The position numbers and the translations under genes were made by a program. From Luteolibacter arcticus (GTDB lineage: Bacteria > Verrucomicrobiota > Verrucomicrobiia > Verrucomicrobiales > Akkermansiaceae), in assembly GCF_025950235.1 (NCBI RefSeq), contig NZ_JAPDDT010000006.1, positions 1 through 64,000 of the forward strand: a stretch of DNA of 64,000 nucleotides, given 5' to 3'. Shown here in pieces: positions 44,282-54,313 of this stretch. The number at the start of each line of letters is the position of its first letter. Position 1 is the stretch's first letter. Below the pieces are notes generated by a model. The model was not told the origin of the DNA, made no database searches, and worked only from the letters and a program-made list of their open reading frames with translations.

Positions 44282-44869
44282 TTACTGCTTCGGATAGATG
44301 CGGGTGATCTTCGATCCTTGCAGACCGAGACCGCCCATCAGGCCGCGCTGGTTGAAGAAGAAGGCATAGCTGCCCTTGTCGATGGTGGTCGTGCTCAGGG
44401 AGCCGGCCACGCCGCGATCGACGACGACGAGGCTCGGGCTGCTGCCGACCTCCCAGCCTTCGTTGCGGTTGACGTTGCGGAAGGCCTCATTGTCCATCAG
44501 GAAGAGAGCGTAGCCGAACTTCTGCACGCCGGCTTGCAGGCCGTAGGAAGCGGCGGTGGTCTGATAGTAGCCGCCGATCTCGCCATTGTGGAAGATCAGC
44601 GCGCCGTTGCCGGCCTGTGCTGCCACCACGACGCCGCCCTTGGTGATCGAGGGGAAGACCAGCACTCCGCGTGCCTTGCTGCCGAGGGCCCGCGCCTGGG
44701 GATTCTGGGCATAGAGCGAACGGAGCGCGGCGCGTGAATCACGGGAGATCTGCGAGGCGCTGGCTGACTCCGCGTTGGCCTGGGTGATCGGTCCGTCGGT
44801 GGCGCAGCTTGGGAGAAGCGTGGGGAGGACGGCGGAGGCAAGGAGCAATGCGATGGCTTTCGATTTCAT
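44282..44869 (-). CDS. SYLF/YSC84-domain lipoprotein
   Basis: 195 aa from the ATG at 44869. Signal and lipobox (ASAVLPTLLPSC). The SYLF domain has 'AKARGVLVFPSITKGGVVV'-type order (here GSKARGVLVFPSITKGGVV), AQAGNGALIFHNGEIGGYYQ, ASYGLQAGVQKFGYALFLM, and VVVDRGVAGSLSTTTI. Family members bind lipids; bacterial ones are envelope lipoproteins of unclear role. It lies downstream of the lipase-like lipoprotein on the same strand, 61 bp apart, and may be co-expressed. Confidence 0.87.
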   Translation of the reverse strand: MKSKAIALLLASAVLPTLLPSCATDGPITQANAESASASQISRDSRAALRSLYAQNPQARALGSKARGVLVFPSITKGGVVVAAQAGNGALIFHNGEIGGYYQTTAASYGLQAGVQKFGYALFLMDNEAFRNVNRNEGWEVGSSPSLVVVDRGVAGSLSTTTIDKGSYAFFFNQRGLMGGLGLQGSKITRIYPKQ

Positions 44870-44930
44870 GGTTTGGAGAGGAGATGGGCGGAGTCTTGTG
44901 GGTTGCCAGGCTGAAAAGGCGAAAAGGAAT

Positions 44931-46535
44931 TCAGCGTCCAGCCCCGCTTTCCTTGAGATGCAGGTGGAGGATGCGGCGAAGCTCCTCGATGGTTTGCGGC
45001 ATCTCGCAGGCTCCGTGAGGACCGGGGACCACGCATTCCGACTTCGCCGTGGTGAGGTGGGAGCTCCAGTACTTGACCACGCCATCCGAGCTGAGTGTCC
45101 CGTCGCCTCTTCCCCGGTCGCCGAGGATGGTGTGGTAGGGAGCTTCGATGGGACGCGAATCGAGCACCTTGAGCATGGGATTTGTCGGGGACAGGCCGGT
45201 GACGCTGTTAGGAATTCTTCCGGGAGCGCCAGTGGCGATCGACATGGCGTCGCCCATCGACTTGGTGATCGTACCTGTCAGATCGACGGGCAAGGAAATC
45301 AGGCGGCGTCCGAGATCACCGATCCTGCCCAGCGCCATCTCGCTTCCGCGATGCGGCGTGCAGATGAAGACCAGACGGTCAACACGCGGGTTGGCTTTGA
45401 AGGCGGTCGCGCGATCCATCAGGCTGCCCGGTTCGACATGGGCGAAGAGCTTGTCCGCCTTGTCCTTTCCAATCGCATTCCACGACTCCCGGTTAACGGT
45501 TGCCGCCTGCATCCGCGACACCAGTCCGCCCATGCTGTGGCCGACGAGCACATAGTTGCGTGCTTCGGGATGCAGCTTCTCGAACTTCGCCAGCTCCTCG
45601 CGCAGTCTGAGGGCGGAGTAACCCGGCGGATTTCCGGTCGGATAGCCGAATACCATGCATTGGTATCGCTCGCGCAAGACCGGGTCTTTTTCCACCTCGT
45701 TGATCACGTTGCGCCACATCTGCGGTGTGGAGATCAAGCCGTGGACGAAGATGAGCGGAATCCGGTCGCGATCGTAGGGCTCCAATTGGTAGAGGCCGGT
45801 ATTGCCCATGTAGTGGGTCACCCGGAATGCTCCCATCAGGCCGTTCCAGAGTTCCGACTTCTGGGGATAGTAAGCCAGCGGTGCCGAGAAATCGGCGTCC
45901 ATCACCCGCTCCTTGCCAGCCACAGCAAACTTGGGGCGCTCGACAGGATCGATGAGCGTGAGAGTCGCTTCCTGCCCCTTGAAATCCAGAATGGCCGTGA
46001 CCGGCGCGGCGACGCCGACCCGAGGTGAGAAGGCTTCCAGAGGAGTGGTCTTGTGGACGCCGACCAGCGCGCCGCCGATCCCATCCTGGCGGTTCTTCGC
46101 ATCAATGGTTCCATCCGGGACTTCCGCAGCCGGCTTGAAGTCGGTGAAGTATTGCGGGCTCCAGACGCCATCCCGGGTCCCGGGGGAATAGCGCAGGCGG
46201 TAGGTGGTGCCATTGGCGGCAAGTGTCAGGGGACGATTCCACATCTTGCCCTGATCGGCATTGCGAAGCAGCACCGTGAGATCGGTGGCCGCCTTGTTGT
46301 AGATCACGCGGCTTGCTTCACCGGAGGATGCCGAGCCAAGCAACGCATGGGCCTCTGCAGCGGATTGCAGGTAGAGGGCCGCACGCTGCTCATCCGGTGT
46401 GGCTTTTGCCCCCGCTTCCTTGAGATGGACGGCTGCCGATCGGTGCAGTGCCTCGTCGGGCGGCAGAGGTTTGGACGCACATCCGGCGAAAACGAAGACG
46501 CCTGCCAAGCAGGGGAAAGTGGAATGGAATTTCAT
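44931..46535 (-). CDS. Alpha/beta-hydrolase (lipase-like) lipoprotein
   Basis: 534 aa. Lipobox FAGC at about residue 19. The first 240 residues are a helical then beta region (EAHALLGSASSGEASRVIYN, YRLRYSPGTRDGVWSPQYF). A lipase core follows with IPLIFVHGLISTPQMW (oxyanion loop), nucleophile elbow VLVGHSMGGLVS, FICTPHRGSEMALGRIG, and a late GRGDGTLSSDGVVKYWSSHL with Asp/His candidates. Envelope-anchored esterase or lipase is likely. The 15-nt motif also found before the peptidase gene lies 86 nt upstream. Confidence 0.85.
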   Translation of the reverse strand: MKFHSTFPCLAGVFVFAGCASKPLPPDEALHRSAAVHLKEAGAKATPDEQRAALYLQSAAEAHALLGSASSGEASRVIYNKAATDLTVLLRNADQGKMWNRPLTLAANGTTYRLRYSPGTRDGVWSPQYFTDFKPAAEVPDGTIDAKNRQDGIGGALVGVHKTTPLEAFSPRVGVAAPVTAILDFKGQEATLTLIDPVERPKFAVAGKERVMDADFSAPLAYYPQKSELWNGLMGAFRVTHYMGNTGLYQLEPYDRDRIPLIFVHGLISTPQMWRNVINEVEKDPVLRERYQCMVFGYPTGNPPGYSALRLREELAKFEKLHPEARNYVLVGHSMGGLVSRMQAATVNRESWNAIGKDKADKLFAHVEPGSLMDRATAFKANPRVDRLVFICTPHRGSEMALGRIGDLGRRLISLPVDLTGTITKSMGDAMSIATGAPGRIPNSVTGLSPTNPMLKVLDSRPIEAPYHTILGDRGRGDGTLSSDGVVKYWSSHLTTAKSECVVPGPHGACEMPQTIEELRRILHLHLKESGAGR

Positions 46536-46620
46536 GGATTGCTCGACGCCAGCGGCAAGAGGGATGAATCGCTCTGAACCTCAGCCGGAAGGCAGGCTTG
46601 CAGAATGCCGGACGATTCGC

Positions 46621-46635
46621 CAATTGGACCTTAGT
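46621..46635 (-). promoter_or_regulatory. Second copy of the 15-nt motif ACTAAGGTCCAATTG
   Basis: Read on the minus strand it is identical to 36591-36605 and lies 86 nt ahead of the lipase-like start. In this copy the flanks extend as GGT before and GC after. It falls in the 153-bp gap between the last GH95-like gene and the lipase-like gene, so it probably marks the start of a new transcript. Confidence 0.5.
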
Positions 46636-46688
46636 ACCATCGCGGTCCTGGGTCGGCCGCCGATTCGAGCGGCGGATTTGCCGGGACG

Positions 46689-49289
46689 TCATTCCGCTTT
46701 GAGCTCAAGGCTTTCTCCGGTCGATGTCTTGATCTTGAAGCGTTCTCCTACGACGGTTTCCGCCAATCTGCCGTTGCGGATGACTTGCACTGTCTTCTGC
46801 GGCCAAGGATTGACGAGGTTACAGTCCAAGCCCTTTTCGCTGTAGATCCTCACGCCGCTGATTTGGCCGCTTTTGAGTTCAGCCCAAACGAGGAAGGCGC
46901 CCACCGCTCGAATTCCTCCGAAGCGGGCATCCTGCTCTTTCGCCCAGCAGGGGAAGAAGCGGAGGACGCGGGCGTGGCTTTGGAAGAGCATCTCGGTGAC
47001 CGCCAGCGAAGGCGCGACGTTTTCGATGCCGCCACCGCCGAAAGAGAGGACCTTGTTGGGCAACGAGCGCTTGTCGAATAGGGTGCGCAGATTCTTTAAG
47101 ACGATCGCAGGCTTGTAGCCGACCCGGATGCAGGCGGTGTACCATGAAGCGCTGCCGTTGGGGTCGCTCCAGCGGCCCATGGCGTCGAGCATGTTGTGGC
47201 TGATTTCGATCAGCTTCGGATCGCTGTCCAAGTGGATGCAACCGGCGGGGAAGATGTGCTGGATGCCCACGGTGTTGTCCCTCCATCCAGCGGGTCCTAC
47301 CGAGGTGTAGCGGAAGAGGGTTTTGCCCTTGCGCTCCAGAGTGGGGAAGTCGCTGAGTTTCGCCCGGATCTCATTCCACTTGGCGCGCTTGTCGGCATCG
47401 ACGTCGAGAGCTTCGCTCATCGGCACGATGTTTTCGAACAACGCGTGCACCATGCCCAGCGAGAGGATGGCATTGGTGTTAGGTCCGGAACCCTCGTGAA
47501 CGGAGTCATTGACGATCACGTAGCGGTCGTTTTCCAGCTTCAGGTAGTCTTCCCAGAAGTCCGCCACCTCGCGAACGTAGGCGTATCCTTCCTTCCTCAG
47601 CCACTCCTTGTCGCGGGTGTAGTTCCAATACCAGAAGTAGGGCAAGGCCGCGAAGGCGGCATTGCTGCGCTGGCCGTGGTCCTTGCGCTCGCCATAGGGC
47701 AGGGTACCCCACGGGCCCAAGGCCACCGGGAGGTGGATGCCTTTCCAGCCCCGGTCCGCGGCCATGCGCTTGCCGACCGGGATGGACTGGTTCATGGCCT
47801 CATAGAAGGGCCGTGTCTCGTCGGTGTGGTTGGCGGCATAGAGGCCGTAGAACTGAGCTTGGAAGTTGTAGTTCAGGTGGTAGTCGCCATGCCAAGCGGA
47901 GTCGTTGGTGGTGATCCAGTTGCCCCACAGTCCCGGGGCGATCTTGCCCGCGCGGCAGCATGAGGCGATGGTGTATTGGGAGGCGTACCAGTTCTGCTCG
48001 ATGACCTTGTCGGGAATCTCGATGAATGACTGGCTCCAGTAGTTGCGCCACCAGGCGCGGTGGGCTTCGATCTGCTGCTTCACCGCACCCGCGGTCAGGG
48101 CCGCCGTTTGGACCTTTGCCGCGGCAAGCGTGTCGGCACCTTTGACATCCAGATCGCTGAGGATGACGGTGGCCACCGTGGCGCTTTCGCCGGGTTGGAG
48201 GGTAAAAGAGCGCGCGCCATCCTTGAACAGCACCCGCGTGGAGACCCCGACCTTGCGGCCTTCGGGCGTGGCATCAGGATCGAGGTGAAACGAAGCGCCG
48301 GCGTCATTGTTCTCTGCGACGCCGTTGATATGGAGACGCATCGTCCGGTCCTTGTAAACGGCGGCCACATGGGTCCACTCCCGCAGCGGAATGGTGCCCC
48401 GATATTGGAGCGTCACGCCGCTGAGAGAAAAGCGCAGCTTCCCGGCAGAGAATCCGAGGCTTAAGGACTTGTTCCACGCGCCGGAACTAAACAGGTAATC
48501 GCCCGCTTTGGACAACTCATCTGGCTTGATCCAAGCGCTGAAGGTCATCGCCTTTTCAATGACCGGGGCGTTGGCAGGGCGAGTGGTCTTGCCATCGAAA
48601 ATCTGCGGTTCACCGCGCGGTGCTCTGGCGAGAGTGGCGATCTCTTCATCAGAGAGCGCACGGTCCAGCACCTGAGTATCGGCCATCGCGCCCTTGAAGA
48701 ACCATCGGTTTTTTCCGCTCTGCTCGCAGCCATAGAGCGCGGGTTTGGTGGCAGGACTTACGAGCGCGGGACCGGTGGCAGTGCGAATCTCGTCGCTTTT
48801 GATATTGTGCACTGTGATGTCCAGCGGCTGCTTTCCGCTGTTGGTGAGCGTCTGGATGAAACCGCTGCCATTGGCGTCCACCAACGAGCGCGTGCTTAGC
48901 TCTGCATCGCCCTGCGTGAAGCGGCCGCGGGTCTCTGCCAATTGCAGGTCCGCCTCGGTGTGGAAGGTGGCGTTCTTGAGGGCGGGAGTGACAATACGCA
49001 CCTGCCCGACGACGAGGGGCAGCAACCGCTTGAGGCTCCAGAAGTCATTCTTGCCGATGTGAAAACTCAGCAGGTCCGGAGATCCCGCCTGCACCACGCC
49101 GATGTCTCCGTTGCCGAGCAATGGACCATCTGTCATGCCTGCGGTAGGCACCCGGGCTGCCGGCTTTCCGAAGATGATGGCGTGCTTGCCAGCTAAGTCC
49201 GCGCCTTCGGGAGCGGGAGGCTTGGGCGCGGCCATGCAGGGCAAAGCGAGCAGGACGAAGAAAAGGACACTGGAGCGGGAGGCGAGCAT
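46689..49289 (-). CDS. GH95/DUF5703-like glycoside hydrolase with LamG insertion (paralog 1)
   Basis: 866 aa. Signal peptide (SVLFFVLLALPCMAA). The N-terminal beta domain has TDGPLLGNGDIGVVQAG and LLSFHIGKNDFWSL. A LamG/concanavalin-like insert (about 205-330; FDGKTTRPANAP, MTFSAWIKPDEL, WTHVAAVYKDRTMRLHINGV) follows. The (alpha/alpha)6 barrel has 'GDYHLNYNFQAQFYGLYAAN' (NxN pair as in GH95), NDSVHEGSG (Glu near residue 598) and GIQHIFPAG. The C-terminal beta domain ends SLELKAE. Likely exported exo-glycosidase; fucosidase is the GH95 precedent, but the substrate is unproven. It is the last gene of the locus. Confidence 0.82.
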   Translation of the reverse strand: MLASRSSVLFFVLLALPCMAAPKPPAPEGADLAGKHAIIFGKPAARVPTAGMTDGPLLGNGDIGVVQAGSPDLLSFHIGKNDFWSLKRLLPLVVGQVRIVTPALKNATFHTEADLQLAETRGRFTQGDAELSTRSLVDANGSGFIQTLTNSGKQPLDITVHNIKSDEIRTATGPALVSPATKPALYGCEQSGKNRWFFKGAMADTQVLDRALSDEEIATLARAPRGEPQIFDGKTTRPANAPVIEKAMTFSAWIKPDELSKAGDYLFSSGAWNKSLSLGFSAGKLRFSLSGVTLQYRGTIPLREWTHVAAVYKDRTMRLHINGVAENNDAGASFHLDPDATPEGRKVGVSTRVLFKDGARSFTLQPGESATVATVILSDLDVKGADTLAAAKVQTAALTAGAVKQQIEAHRAWWRNYWSQSFIEIPDKVIEQNWYASQYTIASCCRAGKIAPGLWGNWITTNDSAWHGDYHLNYNFQAQFYGLYAANHTDETRPFYEAMNQSIPVGKRMAADRGWKGIHLPVALGPWGTLPYGERKDHGQRSNAAFAALPYFWYWNYTRDKEWLRKEGYAYVREVADFWEDYLKLENDRYVIVNDSVHEGSGPNTNAILSLGMVHALFENIVPMSEALDVDADKRAKWNEIRAKLSDFPTLERKGKTLFRYTSVGPAGWRDNTVGIQHIFPAGCIHLDSDPKLIEISHNMLDAMGRWSDPNGSASWYTACIRVGYKPAIVLKNLRTLFDKRSLPNKVLSFGGGGIENVAPSLAVTEMLFQSHARVLRFFPCWAKEQDARFGGIRAVGAFLVWAELKSGQISGVRIYSEKGLDCNLVNPWPQKTVQVIRNGRLAETVVGERFKIKTSTGESLELKAE

Positions 49290-49313
49290 GAAGTCAGGTG
49301 GATGGAAGAAGTC

Positions 49314-51551
49314 TTAATTCGCTCTGAGTTCCAGTGTCTCCCCAACGACGGTCTTGAACGTGAAGCGCTCGCCTTCGACGGTTTCCGCCGGTTGGCCGCC
49401 GCGGATGACCTGTACCTTTTTCTCCGGCCACGGATTGGCGAGGGTGCAGTCCCGGCCTTTTTCGCTGAGAAGTTTGACGCCCGTGACGGTGCCATTTTTC
49501 AACTCGGCATTGATCAGGAATGCGCCGCGCGCGCGGAGGGTGCCAAAGCGCGCATCATGATTGCGGGGCCAGCATGGGAAGAAGCGGATGGTGCCCTCGT
49601 GGCTTTGTAGCAGCATTTCCTGAATGGTGTTGGAGACGATGCTGAAGTGTTCGACGCCGTGCGGATTCCCGGAGATCATGCCGTTCGGTCCACCGATCGC
49701 GGCCATGGTCTCGTGGAGGATCTTGAGGATGGTGTCGGGATCATAGCCGACACGGACGCCGGCCGCGTAGAGGCTGTTCATGCCGTTGAAGTCTCTCCAG
49801 CGGCCGAGCATCCGGACCTGGTTGCGGGCGCGCTGGAGAAGTTCGGGCGGGCTGTCCAGGCCGATGCCGCCGGCAGGGTAGATATGCTGAACGCCGACGA
49901 CGTTGCTGCGATACCAGGGGATGCCCTGTTCCGTGTAGCGGAAGATCGGCAGCGACCACAGCGACTCGTCCTTGGGGCGGAAATTGGCAGGCAGGTCGGC
50001 GCCGGTGATGGTGGGATACGCGCTGAGATGGTCGAGGATGTGGTTCCATTTCTCGTGCTTGCCGGCGTCCACCTTGAGTTCCCGGCTCATGTCGAGCGAC
50101 AGGTTCATCACCATCCGCACGAAGGCGAGCGAGTGCAGGGAGTTCATGTCCGCGCCGGACTGTTCGTGAGCGGAGTCCTTGTAGATGACATACCGGCCGC
50201 CTTCGAACGTCAGGTAATTCTCCCAGAACTCCGCGACCCCGCGCACGAAGGGGTAGGCTTGCCGTGCAAAATCGAGGTCGTAGGTGGCATACCAGCGAAA
50301 GGAAAGGGGAACGCACGAATAGGAGGCGTGGCTCTTCTGTCCGGCGTCTGTTAGATGCGCCAGCGAACCCTTGGGGCCGTGTGCAACCCTCTGGGCAATG
50401 CCGTCGAATCCGAATTGCTTGCGGCAGAAGTCGCGGGAGTTTTCGAGGGAGTCGATGATCGCGTCGTTGCAAGGGTCGGCCTGCTCGATGTGGTTGGCGG
50501 CATAGAGGCCGTAAAACGGCGCGACGAGATTGTAGTTCATGTGGTAGTCGCCGTTCCACATAGGCGTGTCGGTGGTGTTCCAGCCGAAGATGCCCGGCGG
50601 GAATCCGCGCAGCCGGCTGGCGCAGGCCATGCCGTAGTGCGACAGGTAGTAGCGCTGCTCCAGCAGCTTGTCGGGAATCTCCACGAACGACTTGTCCCAG
50701 AAGCCCTGCCACCACCTCTGGTGCGCCTGCCTGACTGCCGGCAACTCATCTTTCCCGAACGTGGTCGCGCGCTTGATGGCTGCCGCACGGAAGTCGGGCG
50801 TATTCGCGAGGCCGGATGCCGACATCACGATCAATACCGGCTTTTGCGGCGTGAGAACGAAGGACTCTTTGGCTCCCACGACTCGCATCGCGCAAGTTGC
50901 TCCGGACGGCACGACAACCTTCTGACTGAATTTTCGTTCAGCCACCTGGACGCCATCTGTGCCGCGGATGACGGTTTCTTCGCACGCGTTGCCCTTCCTG
51001 TAGATACCCTGGGAATTCCGAACGCTCGTGTGCGTGCCGACGGGAATCTCTGTCTGGCCGTCTTGGCTCGGCAGGAACAGTCCTGCGCGGCCCTGAATCT
51101 CCCCACCGGAAACGGAGAGCTTGATCCATAGCAGGTTCTCCGTGGCCGCGACGCCCGTTTCGAGTGTTACCGTCGTCTTCTCCTTCGTGAAGGTCCCGGT
51201 TGTGATGGCTTGCGCCAAATCCTGTTCTACCCGGTAAGAGGCGTCCTCCATGCCGGACAGCCCCACATCTAGCCGTGCGAGCGGTTGCGGACGAGTGTCG
51301 TGGTCGCCGCGCATGACCCAGAGGTCGTTCTTGCTGACATGAAAGCGAAGTTTCTCGGCTTTCCCGCCGAGGGCGACAAGTAGATCGCCGTTGCCTAACA
51401 GCGGCGCGTCCACCGCAGTGCTCGCCGGAATCTTGCGCGGCGGCGAGGTGAACACGGCCTTATATTGGCCGACGATCTTCAGGGCGGTGTCCTCCGCGAG
51501 GGCGCTCAATGAAAGCAAGCAGAGGCAAAGGGGAAACAGGATGTTGATCAT
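49314..51551 (-). CDS. GH95/DUF5703-like glycoside hydrolase without LamG (paralog 2)
   Basis: 745 aa from ATG 51551. Signal peptide (MINILFPLCLCLLSLSALA). N-terminal DAPLLGNGDLLVALGGKA and 'LRFHVSKNDLWVMRGDHD'. No LamG insert. The catalytic barrel has GDYHMNYNLVAPFYGLYAAN with the NxN pair. The acidic loop reads KDSAHEQSGADMNS, keeping Glu but altering neighbours relative to NDSVHEGSG. VQHIYPAGGIGLDS and the C-terminal GRDCTLANPWPEKKVQVI follow. Gap to paralog 1 is 24 nt. The active-site loop changes suggest a different glycosidic bond. Confidence 0.82.
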   Translation of the reverse strand: MINILFPLCLCLLSLSALAEDTALKIVGQYKAVFTSPPRKIPASTAVDAPLLGNGDLLVALGGKAEKLRFHVSKNDLWVMRGDHDTRPQPLARLDVGLSGMEDASYRVEQDLAQAITTGTFTKEKTTVTLETGVAATENLLWIKLSVSGGEIQGRAGLFLPSQDGQTEIPVGTHTSVRNSQGIYRKGNACEETVIRGTDGVQVAERKFSQKVVVPSGATCAMRVVGAKESFVLTPQKPVLIVMSASGLANTPDFRAAAIKRATTFGKDELPAVRQAHQRWWQGFWDKSFVEIPDKLLEQRYYLSHYGMACASRLRGFPPGIFGWNTTDTPMWNGDYHMNYNLVAPFYGLYAANHIEQADPCNDAIIDSLENSRDFCRKQFGFDGIAQRVAHGPKGSLAHLTDAGQKSHASYSCVPLSFRWYATYDLDFARQAYPFVRGVAEFWENYLTFEGGRYVIYKDSAHEQSGADMNSLHSLAFVRMVMNLSLDMSRELKVDAGKHEKWNHILDHLSAYPTITGADLPANFRPKDESLWSLPIFRYTEQGIPWYRSNVVGVQHIYPAGGIGLDSPPELLQRARNQVRMLGRWRDFNGMNSLYAAGVRVGYDPDTILKILHETMAAIGGPNGMISGNPHGVEHFSIVSNTIQEMLLQSHEGTIRFFPCWPRNHDARFGTLRARGAFLINAELKNGTVTGVKLLSEKGRDCTLANPWPEKKVQVIRGGQPAETVEGERFTFKTVVGETLELRAN

Positions 51552-51621
51552 ACACCGGTTGAACGAGTGACTTGCAGGGTTACGTGGCGCTGATGCCTTG
51601 TTTCCAGGCTCCGGGGTTGCG

Positions 51622-54237
51622 TCATGAGTCCACCTTGAGTTCAAGGGATTCCCCGACAGTGGTTTCGAGTGTGAAATGGGTGCCTTCCACGGTGTTCGCA
51701 GCTTTTCCGGTGCGGAGGACTTGCACCTTCTTCCCGGGCCACGGATTGACGATGGTGCAGTCCTCGCCCTTTTCGCTGACGATCTTCACGCCGGCCACGA
51801 CGCCGCCTTTCCATTCGCCCCACACGAGGAAGGCGCCCACCGCCCGCAACGAGCCAAAGCGGGCATCCTGTTCCTTGGGCCAGCAGGGGAAGAAGCGTAT
51901 TTTTCCATCGTGGCTCTGAAGCAACATCTCGGTGACCGCCAAGGAGGGAGATGCATTCTCGATCCCGCCGCCTCCGAAGTTAAGCAGCCGGTTCGGCAGT
52001 GAATGCGTGTCGAGCATGTGGCGCAGCTCGGTCAGGATACGCGCGGGCTGGTAACCCACGCGCGCGCAAGCGGTGTACCATGAGGAACTGCCGTTGTAGT
52101 CGCGCCAGCGGCCCATGGCATCCAGCATATTGTGGCTGATCTCAAGCAGTCCGGGGTCGCTGTCCAAGCCGATGCTTCCGGCGGGGAAGATGTGCTGGAT
52201 TCCCAGGGTGTTGTCTCCCCACCATGGCGTGCCCTTCTCACTGTAGCGGAAGACCGTCTTGCCACCGCGCTCCTGTGTGGGGAACGCGCTGAGCTTCTCG
52301 CTGATGTCTTTCCATTTGGCGCGCTTGGCGGTGTCCAGTCCCAGGACCTCGCTCATGGGCACAATGTTTTGAAAAAGCGTGCGGACCAGACCGAGCGAAA
52401 GGAGCGGGTTGAAATCCGCTCCCGAGCCTTCATGGATTGAGTCGTTGTAGATCACATAACGGCCATTCTCAAGCTTCAGGTAGTCTTCCCAGAACAAGGC
52501 AGTCTCACGCACGAAGGCATAGCCATCGTGCTCCAGCCAAGCCTCATCGCGGGTGTATTGCCAGTGCCAGATGTAAAGCAGGGCGGAGTAAGCTGTGTTG
52601 CTGCGCTGGCCATGGTCGCTGTTGTCGCCCTCCGGGCACATTCCCCAAGGGCCGATGGAAACCGGAAGATGGATGCCCTTCCAGCCGCGCTTTTGGGCGA
52701 TGCTTCGCCCGCGCGGTATGGATTGATTCAAGGCCTCGTAAAAGGGCAGGGTGCCATCGGTGTGGTTGGCGGCATACAGACTATAGAACGGTGCCTGGAA
52801 GTTGTAGTTGAGATGGAAGTCCCCGTGCCACGCGGGAGTGCGGGTGGTAATCCAGTTTCCCCACAGACCGGGCGCAACCTTGCCCTTGCGACTGCATGAG
52901 GCCATGACGTATTGGGACGAATACCAGTTCTGCTCGATCACCTTGTCGGGGATCTCAATGAAGGATTGGCTCCAGAAGTTGTTCCACCATGCGCGATGGC
53001 CCAGGACCTGTTGCTTGATGGTTGCCGGAGTCAGGGCTGCCGCTTTTGTTTTGGCCGTGGCCAGCGGATCCGGGCTTCCGACGTCCAGATCACTCAAGAT
53101 CACGGTCGCCACGATCGCGGTTTCGCCGGGTGCGAGCGTGAAGGTGCGGGAGCCGTCCTTGAACAGAACGCGGGTTGAAACCCCGGCTTTACGGCCCTCG
53201 GGTTTGGCGTCGGGATCGAGGAGGAATGAATCCCCCGCATCATCGTTCCCGGCGAGGCCATTGAGATAGATGCGCATCGACTTGCCGTCAAAAACAGCCG
53301 CCACGTGGGTCCACTGTCCCAGAGGGATGGTCCCCGGATGTTGGAAGGCGATCCCGTGGAGGCTGAAGCGTGGGTGTCCGGAGGAGAAACCGAAGCTATA
53401 GGCGTGATCCCAGTCCCCGCTGCTGAGGAGGTAGTCGGCTTCATCTGAAAACGTGTCCGGCTTGACCCATGCCGAAAAGGTCATCGCCTTGTCGATCACC
53501 GGAGCGTTGGCGGGTCGGCTGGTCTTTCCGTCAAACCGTTCGGCTTCGCCACGGCGGGTCTTGGCCAAGGCAACGACTTCCGCGGCCGAGAGAGCGCGAT
53601 CCTGAACTCGGGCGTCGGCCATCGCTCCTCGGAAGAACCAGCGATTCTCCCCGTGCTGCTCGCAGCCAAAGAGCGGCGGCTTTGGCGGGGGATTCACTCG
53701 TGCGGGAACGTCAGCCACAGCGACTGCCGCTCCCTTAAGGGTGCGCACTTCGATGGTCAGCGGTTCTTGTCCGCTATTGCCGAGCGATTGGATGAATCCA
53801 TTGCCATTGGCATCCACGAAGGAACGCGTGCTGAGTTCCGATTTGCCCTGGGTGAAGCGACCCCGCGTTTCTGCCAGCAGCATGTCCTGCTCGGTGCGGA
53901 AGGTCGCGCCTTTCAAAGCGGGTGTGAGAATCTGGAGCTGGCCTACCGGCGTGGGCGCTTGGGTCTGAATGCTCCAGAAGTCATTCTTGCCGATGTAAAA
54001 GAGCAGGTTCTCCGGCGGGCCGGCCTGTACCACGCCAATGTCACCGTTGCCCAGCAAGGGGCCGTCCACCATGAAGTTGGTGGGTACGCGCGTGGCGGTT
54101 TTGTCGAAGACAATGGTGTGCCTGGCGACGATGGCAGTACCCTCTGGCGCCGGGGCGGCGCGTGTCTCGATGGCCGCCCCGAGGCAGGGGGTGACGAGGA
54201 GCGTGGCGATGGCGAAAGTGGTGGAAACGATTGTCAT
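51622..54237 (-). CDS. GH95/DUF5703-like glycoside hydrolase with LamG insertion (paralog 3)
   Basis: 871 aa from ATG 54237. Signal peptide (STTFAIATLLVTPCLGA). Very close to paralog 1 throughout: DGPLLGNGDIGVVQAG, LamG insert (MTFSAWVKPDTF, WTHVAAVFDGKSMRIYLNG), GDFHLNYNFQAPFYSLYAAN, NDSIHEGSGADFNP, GIQHIFPAGSIGLDS, LNFGGGGIENASPSLAVTEM. The latter replaces the NPHG motif seen in paralogs 2, 4 and 5, so paralogs 1 and 3 form one subgroup. Gap to paralog 2 is 70 nt. Confidence 0.82.
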   Translation of the reverse strand: MTIVSTTFAIATLLVTPCLGAAIETRAAPAPEGTAIVARHTIVFDKTATRVPTNFMVDGPLLGNGDIGVVQAGPPENLLFYIGKNDFWSIQTQAPTPVGQLQILTPALKGATFRTEQDMLLAETRGRFTQGKSELSTRSFVDANGNGFIQSLGNSGQEPLTIEVRTLKGAAVAVADVPARVNPPPKPPLFGCEQHGENRWFFRGAMADARVQDRALSAAEVVALAKTRRGEAERFDGKTSRPANAPVIDKAMTFSAWVKPDTFSDEADYLLSSGDWDHAYSFGFSSGHPRFSLHGIAFQHPGTIPLGQWTHVAAVFDGKSMRIYLNGLAGNDDAGDSFLLDPDAKPEGRKAGVSTRVLFKDGSRTFTLAPGETAIVATVILSDLDVGSPDPLATAKTKAAALTPATIKQQVLGHRAWWNNFWSQSFIEIPDKVIEQNWYSSQYVMASCSRKGKVAPGLWGNWITTRTPAWHGDFHLNYNFQAPFYSLYAANHTDGTLPFYEALNQSIPRGRSIAQKRGWKGIHLPVSIGPWGMCPEGDNSDHGQRSNTAYSALLYIWHWQYTRDEAWLEHDGYAFVRETALFWEDYLKLENGRYVIYNDSIHEGSGADFNPLLSLGLVRTLFQNIVPMSEVLGLDTAKRAKWKDISEKLSAFPTQERGGKTVFRYSEKGTPWWGDNTLGIQHIFPAGSIGLDSDPGLLEISHNMLDAMGRWRDYNGSSSWYTACARVGYQPARILTELRHMLDTHSLPNRLLNFGGGGIENASPSLAVTEMLLQSHDGKIRFFPCWPKEQDARFGSLRAVGAFLVWGEWKGGVVAGVKIVSEKGEDCTIVNPWPGKKVQVLRTGKAANTVEGTHFTLETTVGESLELKVDS

Positions 54238-54313
54238 CGTGTTCGAATTAAATGGCGATGCTTCCGTGAAACCTGAAGAGCAGACGTGACCCGCGTGACG
54301 GATTGTGGGGACG